From: Terramyces sp. JEL0728
Taxonomy: Eukaryota; Chytridiomycota; Chytridiomycetes; Rhizophydiales; Terramycetaceae
DNA: 30,187 nucleotides
Assembly (NCBI GenBank): GCA_027603945.1
Contig: JADIIU010000144.1
Coordinates: 1 to 30,187 of the forward strand
Direction: 5' to 3'
Shown: positions 20,828 to 30,137 of the stretch, one piece after another
Position numbering within the stretch: the stretch's first letter is position 1
How the letters are laid out: each line of letters begins with the position of its first letter
The notes under the pieces: generated by a model
Database searches by the model: none
What the model saw: only the letters and a program-made list of their open reading frames with translations
What the model was told of the DNA's origin: nothing
Program-made: the position numbers and the translations under genes

Positions 20828-21747
20828 TTAAGATAGCGCAACGTATTCAAAATCTTGAACTTTTGAGGACATCAACAGGCCAATAATTAGCCCGAATAGA
20901 CCAATAATAGACCCAAAGATTTCAATAATCAATACCTATCATTAATCGGGGCTACTTTGACAAATAGTTGGGCATCAGCAGCGTCAGCTATGGCACAAGT
21001 GGACCCGGTGATTCCTACGCATACCCCGCAGAATAAGTTGGACAGTCCAACTGTTAGTCCGGCCCAGAATAGCGCATATCCAGAGAAATAAGTAGCTTTG
21101 CTAAAGATCTCGCCAGGCTGGATTAATAAAGAAATACTTGTCCCATTTCTGCCAAGTTGAGTTTGGATGAAAAGATGATTGCAATAATAACACCATAGAT
21201 TGCTACAACTTCACAGAAAATAATACTACGTTAATCGCGTGTTACCTAATCAGATTCTTTGTTCGAATTCTTGGTGCTCTGACTGCAGCTCCGATTAAAC
21301 TGGATCCAGTGATATAGATACCCCTATATTAACGATCTGTACCATGCAGCGCCTACGACTGACAAACCGACAGCCAAACTAGATCCCAATAGCGCCCACA
21401 TGTAAGGTGTGGTATCGGTTAGAAACTTTCCGACGTTGAACATCTCTCCGTTTCCAGTAAATAACATATTTAATAGTACAATCACAATAAATAAAGTGAA
21501 AGTGTACGCAATAACAGCTTCTTTTGAATAATACATTCTTAAATCGATCAATGGTGAAGGTGAAAAAGTAACTGCTTGTTGTTCGTTTTTTTGTAATTCG
21601 TCAAGTTTAACTCCTAGTCTTGTGTTTAAGTCTTCAAGTGGAATTTCAATGTGAGATTCTTGTGGTGTCCTCCTTCTACGAGAAATGGTTGAGATGGTTT
21701 CAAAAAATTCCACTCAAATTAAAAAGAAACTAACGCGACTCTTGCAT
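20828..21747 (-). CDS. VMA16: V-type ATPase proteolipid subunit c'' (six exons)
   Basis: Exons 21747-21735, 21712-21343, 21323-21246, 21225-21138, 21117-20956 and 20935-20828 encode 272 aa. Subunit c'' is part of the proton-carrying ring of the vacuolar ATPase. After a hydrophilic N-terminal extension of about 70 residues there are five hydrophobic helices. Conserved parts include [39 protein letters not shown], the proton-binding Glu at about residue 159 in [11 protein letters not shown], and [19 protein letters not shown]. Five introns of 22, 19, 20, 20 and 20 nt are needed; four interrupt conserved helices and each join restores the family sequence. The first exon is 13 nt and rests on splice logic only: joining gives MQES-LEFFETIS in frame, as no in-frame ATG exists otherwise. 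AATAAA overlaps the TAA stop. Confidence 0.95.
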
Positions 21748-21838
21748 TTTGATAGCAACTGACTCTGCACTGATCCACAAACATATATGCAATCGGCTGG
21801 ATAAGGAGATGAATAATGATTTTATTTTTCTATTGTGC

Positions 21839-22315
21839 TTAAAAGAGCATGCCAACGATACCTAAAGCAAGAGCGTATGCCGAGCCAGAGAGACCAGTAG
21901 CAGAACCTTTTTGGGCAGTGGTTGAGCTGGAGGATCCGGCAACGGTTTGAGTGGATGACCCAACAGTGCCAGTTGCAGCAGCAGTAGCAGTATATGTAAC
22001 CCACGGAGCAGGTTGAGGCAAGTTCTTTGGATCAAGACCAGCAGTCTTGCATTGCGCATTCAAGCTCACCAAAACTCCGCTTGTAAATTGTGTTTGAACG
22101 GTAGAGTTGTTTGGGCACTGAGCGTAGCAATTTTGTGAATTGACCAATTGGTAGCAAAGACATTTCTGGTAGTTTGCTGGCTGAGGATTTTGCAATGGCC
22201 CACAGGTGCTATCCAAGAAACCCTTGTTCTGGTCCAGGCACGCTTGGAAGTTTGTATCATCGCAGTTTTGCTGGGCGAGGACGGTTGCTACCAAAATTAC
22301 AAAGTTCAATTGCAT
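21839..22315 (-). CDS. GPI-anchored cysteine-rich surface protein
   Basis: 158 aa from the ATG at 22315, which starts the signal peptide MQLNFVILVATVLAQQ; the frame is open further upstream but that part would bury the signal. The mature region has about nine Cys in a pattern frequent in fungal GPI proteins: NFQACLDQNKGFLDSTCGPL, KCLCYQLVNSQNCYAQCPNN and a final NAQCKTAG. It is not a canonical CFEM, though it looks alike in size and architecture. A Thr/Ser/Ala-rich stem (TYTATAAATGTVGSSTQTVA) and a hydrophobic tail (AYALALGIVGMLF) follow, typical for GPI attachment. No intron. Probably at the plasma membrane or in the cell wall. Confidence 0.82.
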   Translation of the reverse strand: MQLNFVILVATVLAQQNCDDTNFQACLDQNKGFLDSTCGPLQNPQPANYQKCLCYQLVNSQNCYAQCPNNSTVQTQFTSGVLVSLNAQCKTAGLDPKNLPQPAPWVTYTATAAATGTVGSSTQTVAGSSSSTTAQKGSATGLSGSAYALALGIVGMLF

Positions 22316-22458
22316 TTGTTTTGTAAAAATAATTTTAATCGCCGTTTTAAGCGAATTGGAACAATCGGAGGTTCCAGACAAGGCGTTTGCAAGTTTGAAA
22401 CATGCGGCGGTTTAATCAAAAATTCATTTCAAATTTACACTGTTTTATTTCACACGAA

Positions 22459-22869
22459 TCATTCATCCTCGTCCCTTTTAGCTTTTGCTTTCTTTCCCTT
22501 CTTTTTCTTGTTCTTCTTTTTCTTTGGTTGTGCACTTCTTTTGGTTAACACATCCTCATCGGTTTCAGTTGAATCAGCTAAGAGAGATTGGCCATCAGCA
22601 GATTCTAGCGACTCAGAAACAGACTCGTCAGCATCCTCTGGGGTATCATCGCGCTTTGCCTTGACTTTCTTTGCCTTCTTTCCTTTTTTACTCTTCTTGC
22701 CTTTCTTTCCCTTCTTTTTCTTTGGTAGAGCAGCACGCTTGACCAACATATCGATTTGAGATTGCGAGATATCGCGGACTACCAAGTCTTGGTCAAATGA
22801 CACAGGCGAGGCAGAAACAAAAGCAGATAATGCAAGGATATTAACAATTGATTTGAGTGAAAACTTCAT
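22459..22869 (-). CDS. Secreted lysine-rich protein with two Kex2-type sites (family member 3)
   Basis: 136 aa, no intron. The signal peptide MKFSLKSIVNILALSAFVSA is clearly related to those at 11420 and 12409. LVKR (residues 42-45) is followed by a KKKKGKKGKKSKKGKKAKK block; an acidic spacer rich in Glu, Asp and Ser (about 74-106) is followed by a second dibasic site LTKR (108-111) and a second KKKKNKKKKGKK block, ending in AKRDEDE. Cleavage at both sites would give two cationic peptides separated by an acidic spacer, like a small polyprotein precursor. Function unknown. It lies about 10 kb from its paralogs. Confidence 0.8.
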   Translation of the reverse strand: MKFSLKSIVNILALSAFVSASPVSFDQDLVVRDISQSQIDMLVKRAALPKKKKGKKGKKSKKGKKAKKVKAKRDDTPEDADESVSESLESADGQSLLADSTETDEDVLTKRSAQPKKKKNKKKKGKKAKAKRDEDE

Positions 22870-22893
22870 ATTGCTGGTTAGATGGGACTTGAC

Positions 22894-22901
22894 TATTTAT
22901 A
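22894..22901 (-). promoter_or_regulatory. TATA box of the lysine-rich gene at 22869
   Basis: TATAAATA on the minus strand, 25-32 nt upstream of the ATG. TGGGCT (22915-22920) and CTTGGGCT (22933-22940) on the plus strand lie just upstream of it. Confidence 0.65.
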
Positions 22902-23162
22902 TTAAACACGATCATGGGCTTCCAACCACCAACTTGGGCTGTAAATCAAATTTACATTCATTGCTGCGGTACATAAGCCAAATATTCGGAACTCAATCGA
23001 AATATACTCGGCATTGGAACGATTGACTCTCGTTACGAGCAAACCTCATTTTGTTGCACAAAAGCCCGAATCTCCAAAGAGCTGTTCTATTGAGATACCA
23101 TCATGACCAAGATATGTGCTTTGAACTACCGAATCGAATTGAAATTATCACATTGTATTTAT

Positions 23163-25971
23163 TCATAGTTTAATTGACCATTCATCGCCAATTAAGATCC
23201 CAGGATTCTTTATCGTGACTGTAAAGCTACCACCAACTTTCTTTACTCCAAAGTGGAGATCCTTGCCACTGTGCTTGATGTCTGCAGGCTCTTGGTTGAA
23301 TCCTATAATAATGATTCTTTCCACTTTGATATTGAATGCGCCTTTGACATTCATTCGAACAGCAAGTGGGACATGCTTGGCTGATAGAGTGTTGTCTTTG
23401 AATTCAAATTTACTATTGATATAGTCTCCTGACTCATATTGGAAGGAAGATCCGTCGTCAATGTAAATTGAACCAGATGCTTTCAATTTGGAGTCAAGAG
23501 CGACAAAAATGGTATACGGATCATTCTTCATCAATTGCGAGCTTCTGCGTTGTCTATCCTTGCGAGGAACGATAGAACCCCCTTTAATAAAGACTGGGAT
23601 CTTGTCCAATGGAGTAGCAACTTCATAATGACTGTTCGTTGGTAGTGCAGCTTCAAATGTTTCATAGTCGTACCAATTTGCTTCTTTTGGAAGGAATACA
23701 TCAACTGAGGTTTGGCCAGCTTTTGAAACTGGTTTTACCAAGAGTGCAGAACCAAACATGTACTGGTCGTCCATTCCAAATGTCTCTTCGTTATTAGGAA
23801 ATTCTTGCATCATTGATCTAGGTTAGGGACTCTTACCGCATAACTGGATTACCAGTCAAGTGAGCTTCTGCAAACAAGGTGTAAATATATGGTAAAAGCT
23901 TGTATCTGCGAGTGACTGCCTCACGGATCAAACTAGTGTATGGTTCGCCGAATAGCCATGGTTCTCTTCTTTTGGTGTCGATGTGGGCATGGGCTCTAAA
24001 GAATGGCTGTAAAGCACCTAATTGATACCAACGGAGTAATAGTTCTGGATCAGGATTTAAAAAGAAACCGCCAACGTCGGCTAACAATTAACTATAAATA
24101 ACCTCCACAGAACGTTATACCTGCAATACTAACAGAAAGCAGCATAGGAATAGAGATTGATAAATGCTCCCATTCGCCAGTATTATCTCCAGTCCAGATT
24201 GCGCCGTAGCGCTGAGTACCAACAAAGAAAGCCCTGGATAAGATGAATGGCCTGTCCTTGCTATCACTCCTCTTCAAATGCCCTTCGTACGTAGATCTAT
24301 GTAGCAACATGCCGTAAGTGTTGTGCACTTCTCTGTGTTCCACGCTTTCGAAATGAAGTAAATCTTTTGGCATGGTTATTTCAGGACCAGTAAAGACAGA
24401 TGGCTATGTTAATAAAACCTACTTCATTCATATCGTTCCAGGTATACAACGAAGGAGTGGATCCTTCATAGTTGCTAAACATAAATTGCTCTGCCCAATA
24501 CTCTCTCCCTTTTGGATTAGTGTAATCAATCCAGTTGGAGTCGCCCGGCCAGCAGTGTCCGTCAAACGTTGATCCATCAGTGTTTCTTACGAATATATCC
24601 AATTCCTTTGCCTTTTTAGAGACAAAATAACTATCATCTCTTTTGATATGCGGGTCGATAATTGTAACCTAGCTCAAAATAAAAGTACCATCTTTCTTCC
24701 CTTGCTTGCAATTTTGTTTTGCATCTCAGTCGGGTTAGGAAACTTTACTTTATCCCAGGTAAAGTATCTTTTTCCATCAGTATGTTCAATATCAAGCCAT
24801 AACACATCATAAGGAATATCATAGAGGTCAAAGTTTGAGTCGACTTCCAAAGCATCTTCTTCAGTATTGTAATTCCAACGACATTGATGGTAGGTGGTTG
24901 CAAATTGCTGCGGCAATTGAGGACGTCCAGTAATTGTGGTGAAGGAGTTGAAAATGTCATTTTGAGTAGGTCCTAGGAAAAAGAATAAATCAACAATCCC
25001 TGATTCAGACATCCAGTGGGTTTTTACTGAAGGCTCGCTTGATTTTTCAACGTCAATCCACATTTCTGCAGAATTCAGCCATAAAACCCCAGCGCTGGAT
25101 CCTACTTTATGAGACAGCATGAATGGGACTGCTCCATATAAAGCCATTGGGTTATCAAGCTCGTATTCAAAGACATCCAGGTTGTATAATCTATATGGCT
25201 CAGTGTAATCTGCTCCTTCACCTCTAGTGGTTTTTAAGGAATAGGATGAAGCGTGTTCTGGAATCCCAAACACATGCTTTGAACCGGGAAAAGTGATATC
25301 AAATCCGATAGAAGATGCACCTGGTATCAAGTAAAAGTACCTCTTGGCTTGGAATCAGTCTTTCCTCCAAAAGATTCAGCTCCTACATCCTTTCCAATCT
25401 TTTCTTTGATTTCATTCAACTTTTCGTCTCCCTCCCCTTCCTTTACAGCTGCAAACTCAGGAACTTTGTTTTCAGTGCGATATGGCTCGTAGTAAAAGTA
25501 GCCGTTCTTGTTGAATACAATTTGAGATTTTCCATTGACTTTGAGTTCAAATGAAAATGGTGAAGAACTAATGAGCAACTCATTGTTTCCGAATGTCACT
25601 ACCTCCAATCCCTCTTGCTTTTTGTGATTGTAGACTGCTGTTTCAAGGGTTTCGATTGAGAATTTTGCTTCATAGCGCGGATGTACTGGAGACTTTTCAT
25701 GTAGTCTGAACCGAACGTTGTTGTCAGCCAAGATATTGAATTCAAAACTAAACGCATCTCCAAGAGAGTCAACTTGGCCGGTGATTGCATTTGGCGCATA
25801 ATCAATTGATTTCAAAGACCAATCCATCTTGCTGTTTGTAGTATCAACATAATCCGCAATTGCCTGCTGACGAACACAGAATGCTGACTGACTGCAAGTT
25901 TTAAAATCTGAGCGTTTCACCATCACTATAGGGCTGATTGAAATGAACCAAATGAGCAGCTTTAGGATCAT
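23163..25971 (-). CDS. ROT2: ER glucosidase II alpha subunit, GH31 family (six exons)
   Basis: Exons 25971-25341, 25320-24689, 24668-24423, 24403-24103, 24080-23837 and 23817-23163 encode 902 aa, a normal length. The enzyme removes the two inner alpha-1,3-linked glucoses from N-glycans in the ER. A signal peptide ([18 protein letters not shown]) precedes [14 protein letters not shown], typical of this subunit. Catalytic motifs are [12 protein letters not shown] (nucleophile Asp near residue 500) and [12 protein letters not shown] (acid/base Asp near 576); [20 protein letters not shown] and [18 protein letters not shown] follow. Introns are 20, 20, 19, 22 and 19 nt; one splits the motif right after WNDMNE, another splits FCGADVGG, making the joins secure. 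I start at the ATG at 25971 to begin with the signal peptide. AATAAA abuts the stop. No beta subunit gene is in the window. Confidence 0.97.
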
Positions 25972-26287
25972 TGCGCTTTTTAAACAAAAAATTTGTGCTA
26001 TCACGAGATTTAGATTGCGGGAACTAGATTGTTAAATATGATTCAATTAAATCCGCCAGAGCAAAACTGCGATTGTAGTTGCAGATTCGCGCATGGTTCT
26101 TTCTCATTGTGGTGTATTTTGAGTGAAATAAGCGGATCTGCGGCTTCTGCTGTTCCCATTATAGAAACCTCAATCAGTATCTTGATCAGTGATCTCGACG
26201 TGGTATCATCTAAGGTCTCTGTAAAAGGTAGTTTGACACAAAAAAGGAATACAGGATGGATTGCTAGTGAGTACTAAAGACACGATT
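25972..26287. other. Intergenic region
   Basis: It contains the promoter of the glucosidase gene. A plus-strand frame from 26038 (MIQLNPPEQNCDCSCRFAHG...) is open for about 80 codons but has no recognisable feature and lies against the promoter, so it is not called. Confidence 0.4.
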
Positions 26288-26653
26288 CTAGAGGATACCA
26301 TAGAGAAGTTTGGATGAACCAATGTCTGGTGTACAATTTTTCGATTGATTCAAATGCAAGAAACAGCCCAACTTTATTTCTTGCAGCGAGGTGTAGCAAC
26401 ATCCATTTGTGGTAGGTGTCTTATAAAAGTCGCTTAACATGCCGGTTTTGGCAGTTACTCTGCAGTTACAATCAAAAAGTAAGTCAATGGACTCGCCTCC
26501 GATTTGTGTAACTGTCCCACAATTATAAAATATGAAAAGCAACTCGCAATCATTCAGACTAGATTCTTTAGCCGCTGCAGTTCCGATACCAGAGTAAATT
26601 TAGGCTACTCGAACAGTATCTATACCGTCTCTTTTGAATCTGGATAAAGTCAT
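26288..26653 (-). CDS. Possible small cysteine-rich protein
   Basis: Exons 26653-26626 and 26574-26288, joined over a possible 51-nt GT-AG intron (26575-26625), give 104 aa. Evidence is that the main exon is Cys-rich with paired cysteines (FDCNCRVTAK, TNGCCYTSLQ, LGCFLHLNQSKNC) and the join gives a continuous MTLSRFKRDAAKESSLNDCE start. It has no clear signal peptide. The intron would be in the same ~50-nt class as the first OXA1 intron. The start is 88 nt from the divergent Kunitz-like gene. No family recognised; the exon-1 choice is the weak point. Confidence 0.35.
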
Positions 26654-26741
26654 TTCCCTTCGCTCTTTTGAGAGGTCAAATGTGGATCGGAGACTTGGCA
26701 CAGACAATATATTAAAAAGTAAGAAAAATCAAATCCTCTCA

Positions 26742-27173
26742 ATGATTCTCCCAGTGTCTCAACTTGTTCTGGTTCCAAGCATTATGCTCCCTGACCAATG
26801 TTTGATCAATCCAACAACAAACCTAAAGTTCATCCGTCCGAGTTGCTCTGGATCCTTCTATTTTGACCCATTAACTCAAAAATGTGAAGGTATTGCTTCA
26901 ATGATGGTCACCGGCTTCTGTACAACTGGCCCTACCCCGTACTTTAGGGATATCGAAACCTGTCAAAATGCCTGCGTACCATCTAGAAAGATGGACGTTG
27001 AAAAACTAGTTCCACCGCCTGGGAAATCCTGGAGCACCTGGACTTGTGCCGACAAACCGTGTGGAAACAACAACTGCATTGATGAATGGTTGCAAGTCAA
27101 CTGCTTCACCGATCCTTGCCCTCAATTCAAATGTTTTGAAGCAGTTCCACACAATGTATTGGAAAAACTTTAA
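26742..27173 (+). CDS. Cysteine-rich protein with a Kunitz (BPTI)-like domain
   Basis: 143 aa from the ATG at 26742. The segment FYFDPLTQKCEGI, then GFC, then PYFRDIETCQNAC, matches the second half of a Kunitz/BPTI domain: aromatic pair before Cys3, Cys4 in a Gly-containing loop, an aromatic residue before the Cys5-x3-Cys6 ending. Cys are at about 20, 35, 48, 60, 74 and 78. Spacing differs from classical Kunitz domains (Cys1-Cys2 is longer, Cys2-Cys3 shorter), so it is diverged and may not inhibit proteases. A second Cys cluster follows (WTCADKPCGNNNCIDEW, VNCFTDPCPQFKC). The N-terminus (MILPVSQLVLVPSIMLP) is a weak, short signal-like segment; an upstream exon is possible. Convergent with MsrB. 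Confidence 0.65.
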   Translation: MILPVSQLVLVPSIMLPDQCLINPTTNLKFIRPSCSGSFYFDPLTQKCEGIASMMVTGFCTTGPTPYFRDIETCQNACVPSRKMDVEKLVPPPGKSWSTWTCADKPCGNNNCIDEWLQVNCFTDPCPQFKCFEAVPHNVLEKL

Positions 27174-27242
27174 CTTAATACACGCAATGTTTTTTATTTG
27201 AAATCGCAGTGCCGAGTGTAACAGAATGCAGTTTTATTGGTA

Positions 27243-27629
27243 TTATTTGAACTTTAACGAGACCGAGTTTACACAATGTCTTTCATTAGTTGGAGTCTTG
27301 AACCCCTCGCCTTTGAATACGTGTCCAAGGTGTCCGTTGCAGTTGGTGCATACGATTTCAATCCGCTTCATCCCAAGTGAAGAGTCTTCGTTTCTTGATA
27401 CTGCTCCTGGAATCGCATCAAAGAACGCTGGCCAACCACATCCAGAGTCAAATTTGGTAGTGGATTTGTATAACGGAGCGTCACAAGCTGCACAGAGGTA
27501 TAACCCATCTTTGTAATGTTTGTTGTATTCTCCAGTTCCTGCCGCTTCAGTCCCTTTCTGTCTGATCACTCTGAATTGTTCAGGGGACAAGATTGCTCTC
27601 CATTCTTCTTCGCTCTTTGCTACTGACAT
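27243..27629 (-). CDS. MXR2: Methionine-R-sulfoxide reductase B
   Basis: 128 aa, no intron, close to the minimal MsrB domain. MsrB reduces methionine-R-sulfoxide in proteins with thioredoxin as electron donor. Seen are the SEEEWRAILSPEQFRVIRQKG start, two zinc CxxC motifs (LYLCAACDAPLY and EIVCTNCNGHLGHVF), the DSGCGWPAFF motif, and the catalytic Cys in RHCVNSVSLKF. There is no obvious mitochondrial presequence, so it is probably cytosolic. An AATAAA is found just after the stop on the minus strand. Confidence 0.97.
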   Translation of the reverse strand: MSVAKSEEEWRAILSPEQFRVIRQKGTEAAGTGEYNKHYKDGLYLCAACDAPLYKSTTKFDSGCGWPAFFDAIPGAVSRNEDSSLGMKRIEIVCTNCNGHLGHVFKGEGFKTPTNERHCVNSVSLKFK

Positions 27630-27946
27630 TTTGATGCTGAACCAAAGTTTGGAAGAATTTAAGGCTCTGATGGAAAATCTCGATTTGGTGGCGAAGGCAG
27701 GCTGATTGCATTAACTTGAGTTTGAGCATAATTTTCACTACTATTGCCGGACTAAACTGGTGGAAAATTAAATAGATGAATCAAACCACCACAATGCACG
27801 TATTTCAAGTGTTATGCTCGATGTAAAGGGACGATTTCTGGGAAAACCAAATCGGCTAGCGGAAAAACCGGTGGAAAATCCATTGACTATTTTTCCCTTT
27901 GCACAACTTTAAAAGGGCGAAAAGATCTCAAACAACACTAATTCAA
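27630..27946. other. Intergenic region with promoter of the GPI protein at 27947
   Basis: Two copies of ggtggaaaat lie at 27759-27768 and 27870-27879, and a TATA-like tttaaaag at 27908-27915 is 32-39 nt before the next ATG. No gene is seen. Confidence 0.45.
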
Positions 27947-28825
27947 ATGAAAACTGCTATTCTCCTGATCGCATCCGCCTTTGCTGCTGAACCAACAGCT
28001 TTCTTCAACACTGGCCTTAGCTCCCAAGTATATCCAAGAAACGATGGCTGGGCAGAAGATAAGCCAGTCAAAGTGTATACATTTACCAACTCTATGAACG
28101 GTACTGCTCAGACTGGCTTGGTGGCTGCCCCAATTTACGTTTTCAGACGCGATTCTGATCCAAAGAGCACTCCAGTGCAAAAGAACTTGATCCCTGTTGC
28201 TCCAGGCGACCCAGGATACTCTGACTTGTGGAATGTTACGGTTGTGACTGTTCCGACAAGCGTAACCGATGTGATTACTTCCTACTCTCAATTGTCTTCC
28301 TTAATCAGTTCAAAGCAAGTAACTTTGACATATCCAAACCTCCTCGTCAACTGTCCTGTTGTTCATCAAAACTCTACTTTGGAAGCTCCTAGTGATGCCA
28401 AGGATGTAGTTGGCTATTACAATGGCCAATTAGTCCACTATTTTGACTTTGGCGTAAATGGACAGGGAAATGGAAACAATCTCTTGGAAAAGGTTTACGT
28501 TATTCTTGATTCTGCTGGCCAACCTAGTGGTAATCATGTATTCCCTGGCATTCCTGGCGAAGATGGATACACTGAGTTCTGGTATGTAACTACAGTCACC
28601 ACTAAAGCAGGTTATGTAGCAAACACCATCACCAACTCTGGCGCAACTTCTCAAGGAACTCAAAATGTACCAAACCCGCTAAAAATTGTAAACTGTCCCG
28701 TCGTTTTTGTTGGAAATGCCACTAGTCCAACTGGCGCAACCACAACCATGATGGGATCAACTAAAAATCAGGCTGCGCAGTACGCTCCATCATTATTCGT
28801 TGGATTGCTGGTATTTTTGCTCTAA
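27947..28825 (+). CDS. GPI-anchored surface protein with two internal repeats
   Basis: 292 aa from the ATG at 27947, which begins the signal peptide MKTAILLIASAFA; an upstream in-frame ATG at 27899 would bury it. The mature part contains two related modules, each with a VYVxxD/RDS strand, a PGxPGxxxYSDLW or PGEDGYTEFW motif and a following VTxVT strand: NLIPVAPGDPGYSDLWNVTV and, later, HVFPGIPGEDGYTEFWYVTT. Each ends in an LLVNCPVV or LKIVNCPVVF segment. This module is familiar from fungal secreted and cell-surface proteins of unknown function. The C-terminus is a GPI signal (APSLFVGLLVFLL after a Thr/Ser-rich stretch). No intron. Poly(A) signal AATAAA follows the stop by a few bases. Confidence 0.82.
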   Translation: MKTAILLIASAFAAEPTAFFNTGLSSQVYPRNDGWAEDKPVKVYTFTNSMNGTAQTGLVAAPIYVFRRDSDPKSTPVQKNLIPVAPGDPGYSDLWNVTVVTVPTSVTDVITSYSQLSSLISSKQVTLTYPNLLVNCPVVHQNSTLEAPSDAKDVVGYYNGQLVHYFDFGVNGQGNGNNLLEKVYVILDSAGQPSGNHVFPGIPGEDGYTEFWYVTTVTTKAGYVANTITNSGATSQGTQNVPNPLKIVNCPVVFVGNATSPTGATTTMMGSTKNQAAQYAPSLFVGLLVFLL

Positions 28826-28892
28826 AATAAACTCGTTCATTTCTATTTCATGTGACATTTGAGCAACAAAACGGTAATTTTTTTGACTAATT

Positions 28893-29566
28893 ATGGTTGA
28901 CGACCCAGTAGAAATAATAGGAACATTTATGGATATGCTACGACAGCCGAGTTTATCAGCTAGAACTATTCAAAAGATCAGCGAGTTTGCCTATCAACAC
29001 TGCACACTGTACGACGGCTTATTTTCAGGATTGATCGAAGTACTGAAGCAACAGTCAATACAAAAAAGACTAAATGTATTTTATACCGTAGATAACATCT
29101 GCAAGAACAACCAGAAATACCAGTTTGAAGGATACATTGAGCAAACGCAGCTGTACCTTGACGAACTGGTGAATCTTGTTGTCGAAAGACCGGTACAAGG
29201 AAAGATTGAAAAGTGCGTACTAACCAACGCTCATAATGTCCGTAAAGTATTGACGATATGGAAATCCAGGGATATCATCACAGAAAAACAATTTGAAACA
29301 CTAAATTCCATGTTGACCAGCCTATTAGATTCACAAACGTATCTTTTATTAATAGTAGGAGTAATAAGGATATGTTTTGGAAGCGAGTTGTTGAAGACCG
29401 GGATAAACAAAAGAAGCATAGGGAGGAGAGTTGGTATCAGCCATCGTCAATGGATGGCAATCAAGAGTTCAAGAGAGCTTGGGATAAAGCCCATCCATTT
29501 TCTACCAATGACTATGAACTATTCAAAAAATACAGATTGAGCTATGATCCAATAAAAGCGGAATGA
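28893..29566 (+). CDS. CTK3: CTD kinase I gamma subunit (Ctk3-like, CID domain)
   Basis: Exons 28893-29338 and 29359-29566 encode 217 aa. Ctk3 is the non-catalytic subunit of the CTDK-I complex (with Ctk1 and Ctk2), which phosphorylates Ser2 of the RNA polymerase II CTD. Residues about 1-145 form a CID-like helical domain (IIGTFMDMLRQPSLSARTIQK, LNVFYTVDNICKN, HNVRKVLTIWKSRDIITEK). The C-terminal exon has the Ctk3-typical MFWKRVVEDRDKQKKHREE. The intron is 20 nt (gtatcttttattaatagtag); an AG three bases earlier would give a 17-nt intron and insert one Arg. Confidence 0.88.
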
Positions 29567-29646
29567 ATTCATATTCGATATAGTGATTTTACTCTCAAGA
29601 ATTGAGATATAAAAGTTTATTAGTACCGTTTATGTTATTTACATTC

Positions 29647-29883
29647 CTACAAGGATTTATTATTCATTAATTCCATCTTTTCATTGTATAATTGGAGTAC
29701 CTTGTATTCAGAGGCGACTAGCATACGTTCGTATTGGTCAATCTTTTCTTGGAGGCTGCATTTTCTTTCGACTGGTTTGACAGGTCTTTGAAGTCTATGA
29801 ACGGGCTTTCCGTATTTGATATTTGCAAGGGTGCTGGACAAGAAGGATTTAGTGATTTTGGTCTTTGGTTGGAAAGCTGTCAT
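29647..29883 (-). CDS. Small coiled-coil protein, unknown
   Basis: 78 aa, ATG at 29883, TAA at 29647. A basic N-terminal half (KPVHRLQRPVKPVERK) leads into a heptad-like helix (LQEKIDQYERMLVASEYKVL, QLYNEKMELM). The frame is intact, and the protein-like composition supports a real gene; an upstream exon cannot be excluded. Convergent with CTK3, 80 nt between stops. I do not recognise a family. Confidence 0.5.
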   Translation of the reverse strand: MTAFQPKTKITKSFLSSTLANIKYGKPVHRLQRPVKPVERKCSLQEKIDQYERMLVASEYKVLQLYNEKMELMNNKSL

Positions 29884-30137
29884 TGCAGGTTATTGTTTGT
29901 GGTGTTTGTGGTTTTATAGTGTTTGATGTGAGTCATTTTGTCATCCTGGAAAATTCGAGATGGAGAGTGACTCTTTGCTGTCAAATGCATTGTGATTGCG
30001 GTGCGGGTTTGAGAGTGGTTGCAAGTAGCTTGTGCGGTTGCAAGTAGCTGTATGCGGCTAGCTGTGGAGTGTAGAACAGAAAGATAATTATGAGACGGTG
30101 GTAAGTTTGATGTTGGACAGAGGGAAAGCAAGAATGT
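29884..30137. other. Intergenic region before the right-edge tRNA
   Basis: It contains short GT-rich direct repeats (gtggttgcaagtagct / gcggttgcaagtagct near 30016-30050). No gene is seen; open frames on the minus strand run through the tRNA and are artefacts. Confidence 0.4.

Noticed and set aside
26038..26277. Plus-strand ORF with two close Cys pairs upstream of ROT2
   Set aside because: Lies in the promoter region between genes, no signal peptide or recognised pattern.
27520..27705. Plus-strand 61-codon ORF over the MsrB start
   Set aside because: Antisense shadow of MsrB, which has all catalytic and zinc motifs.
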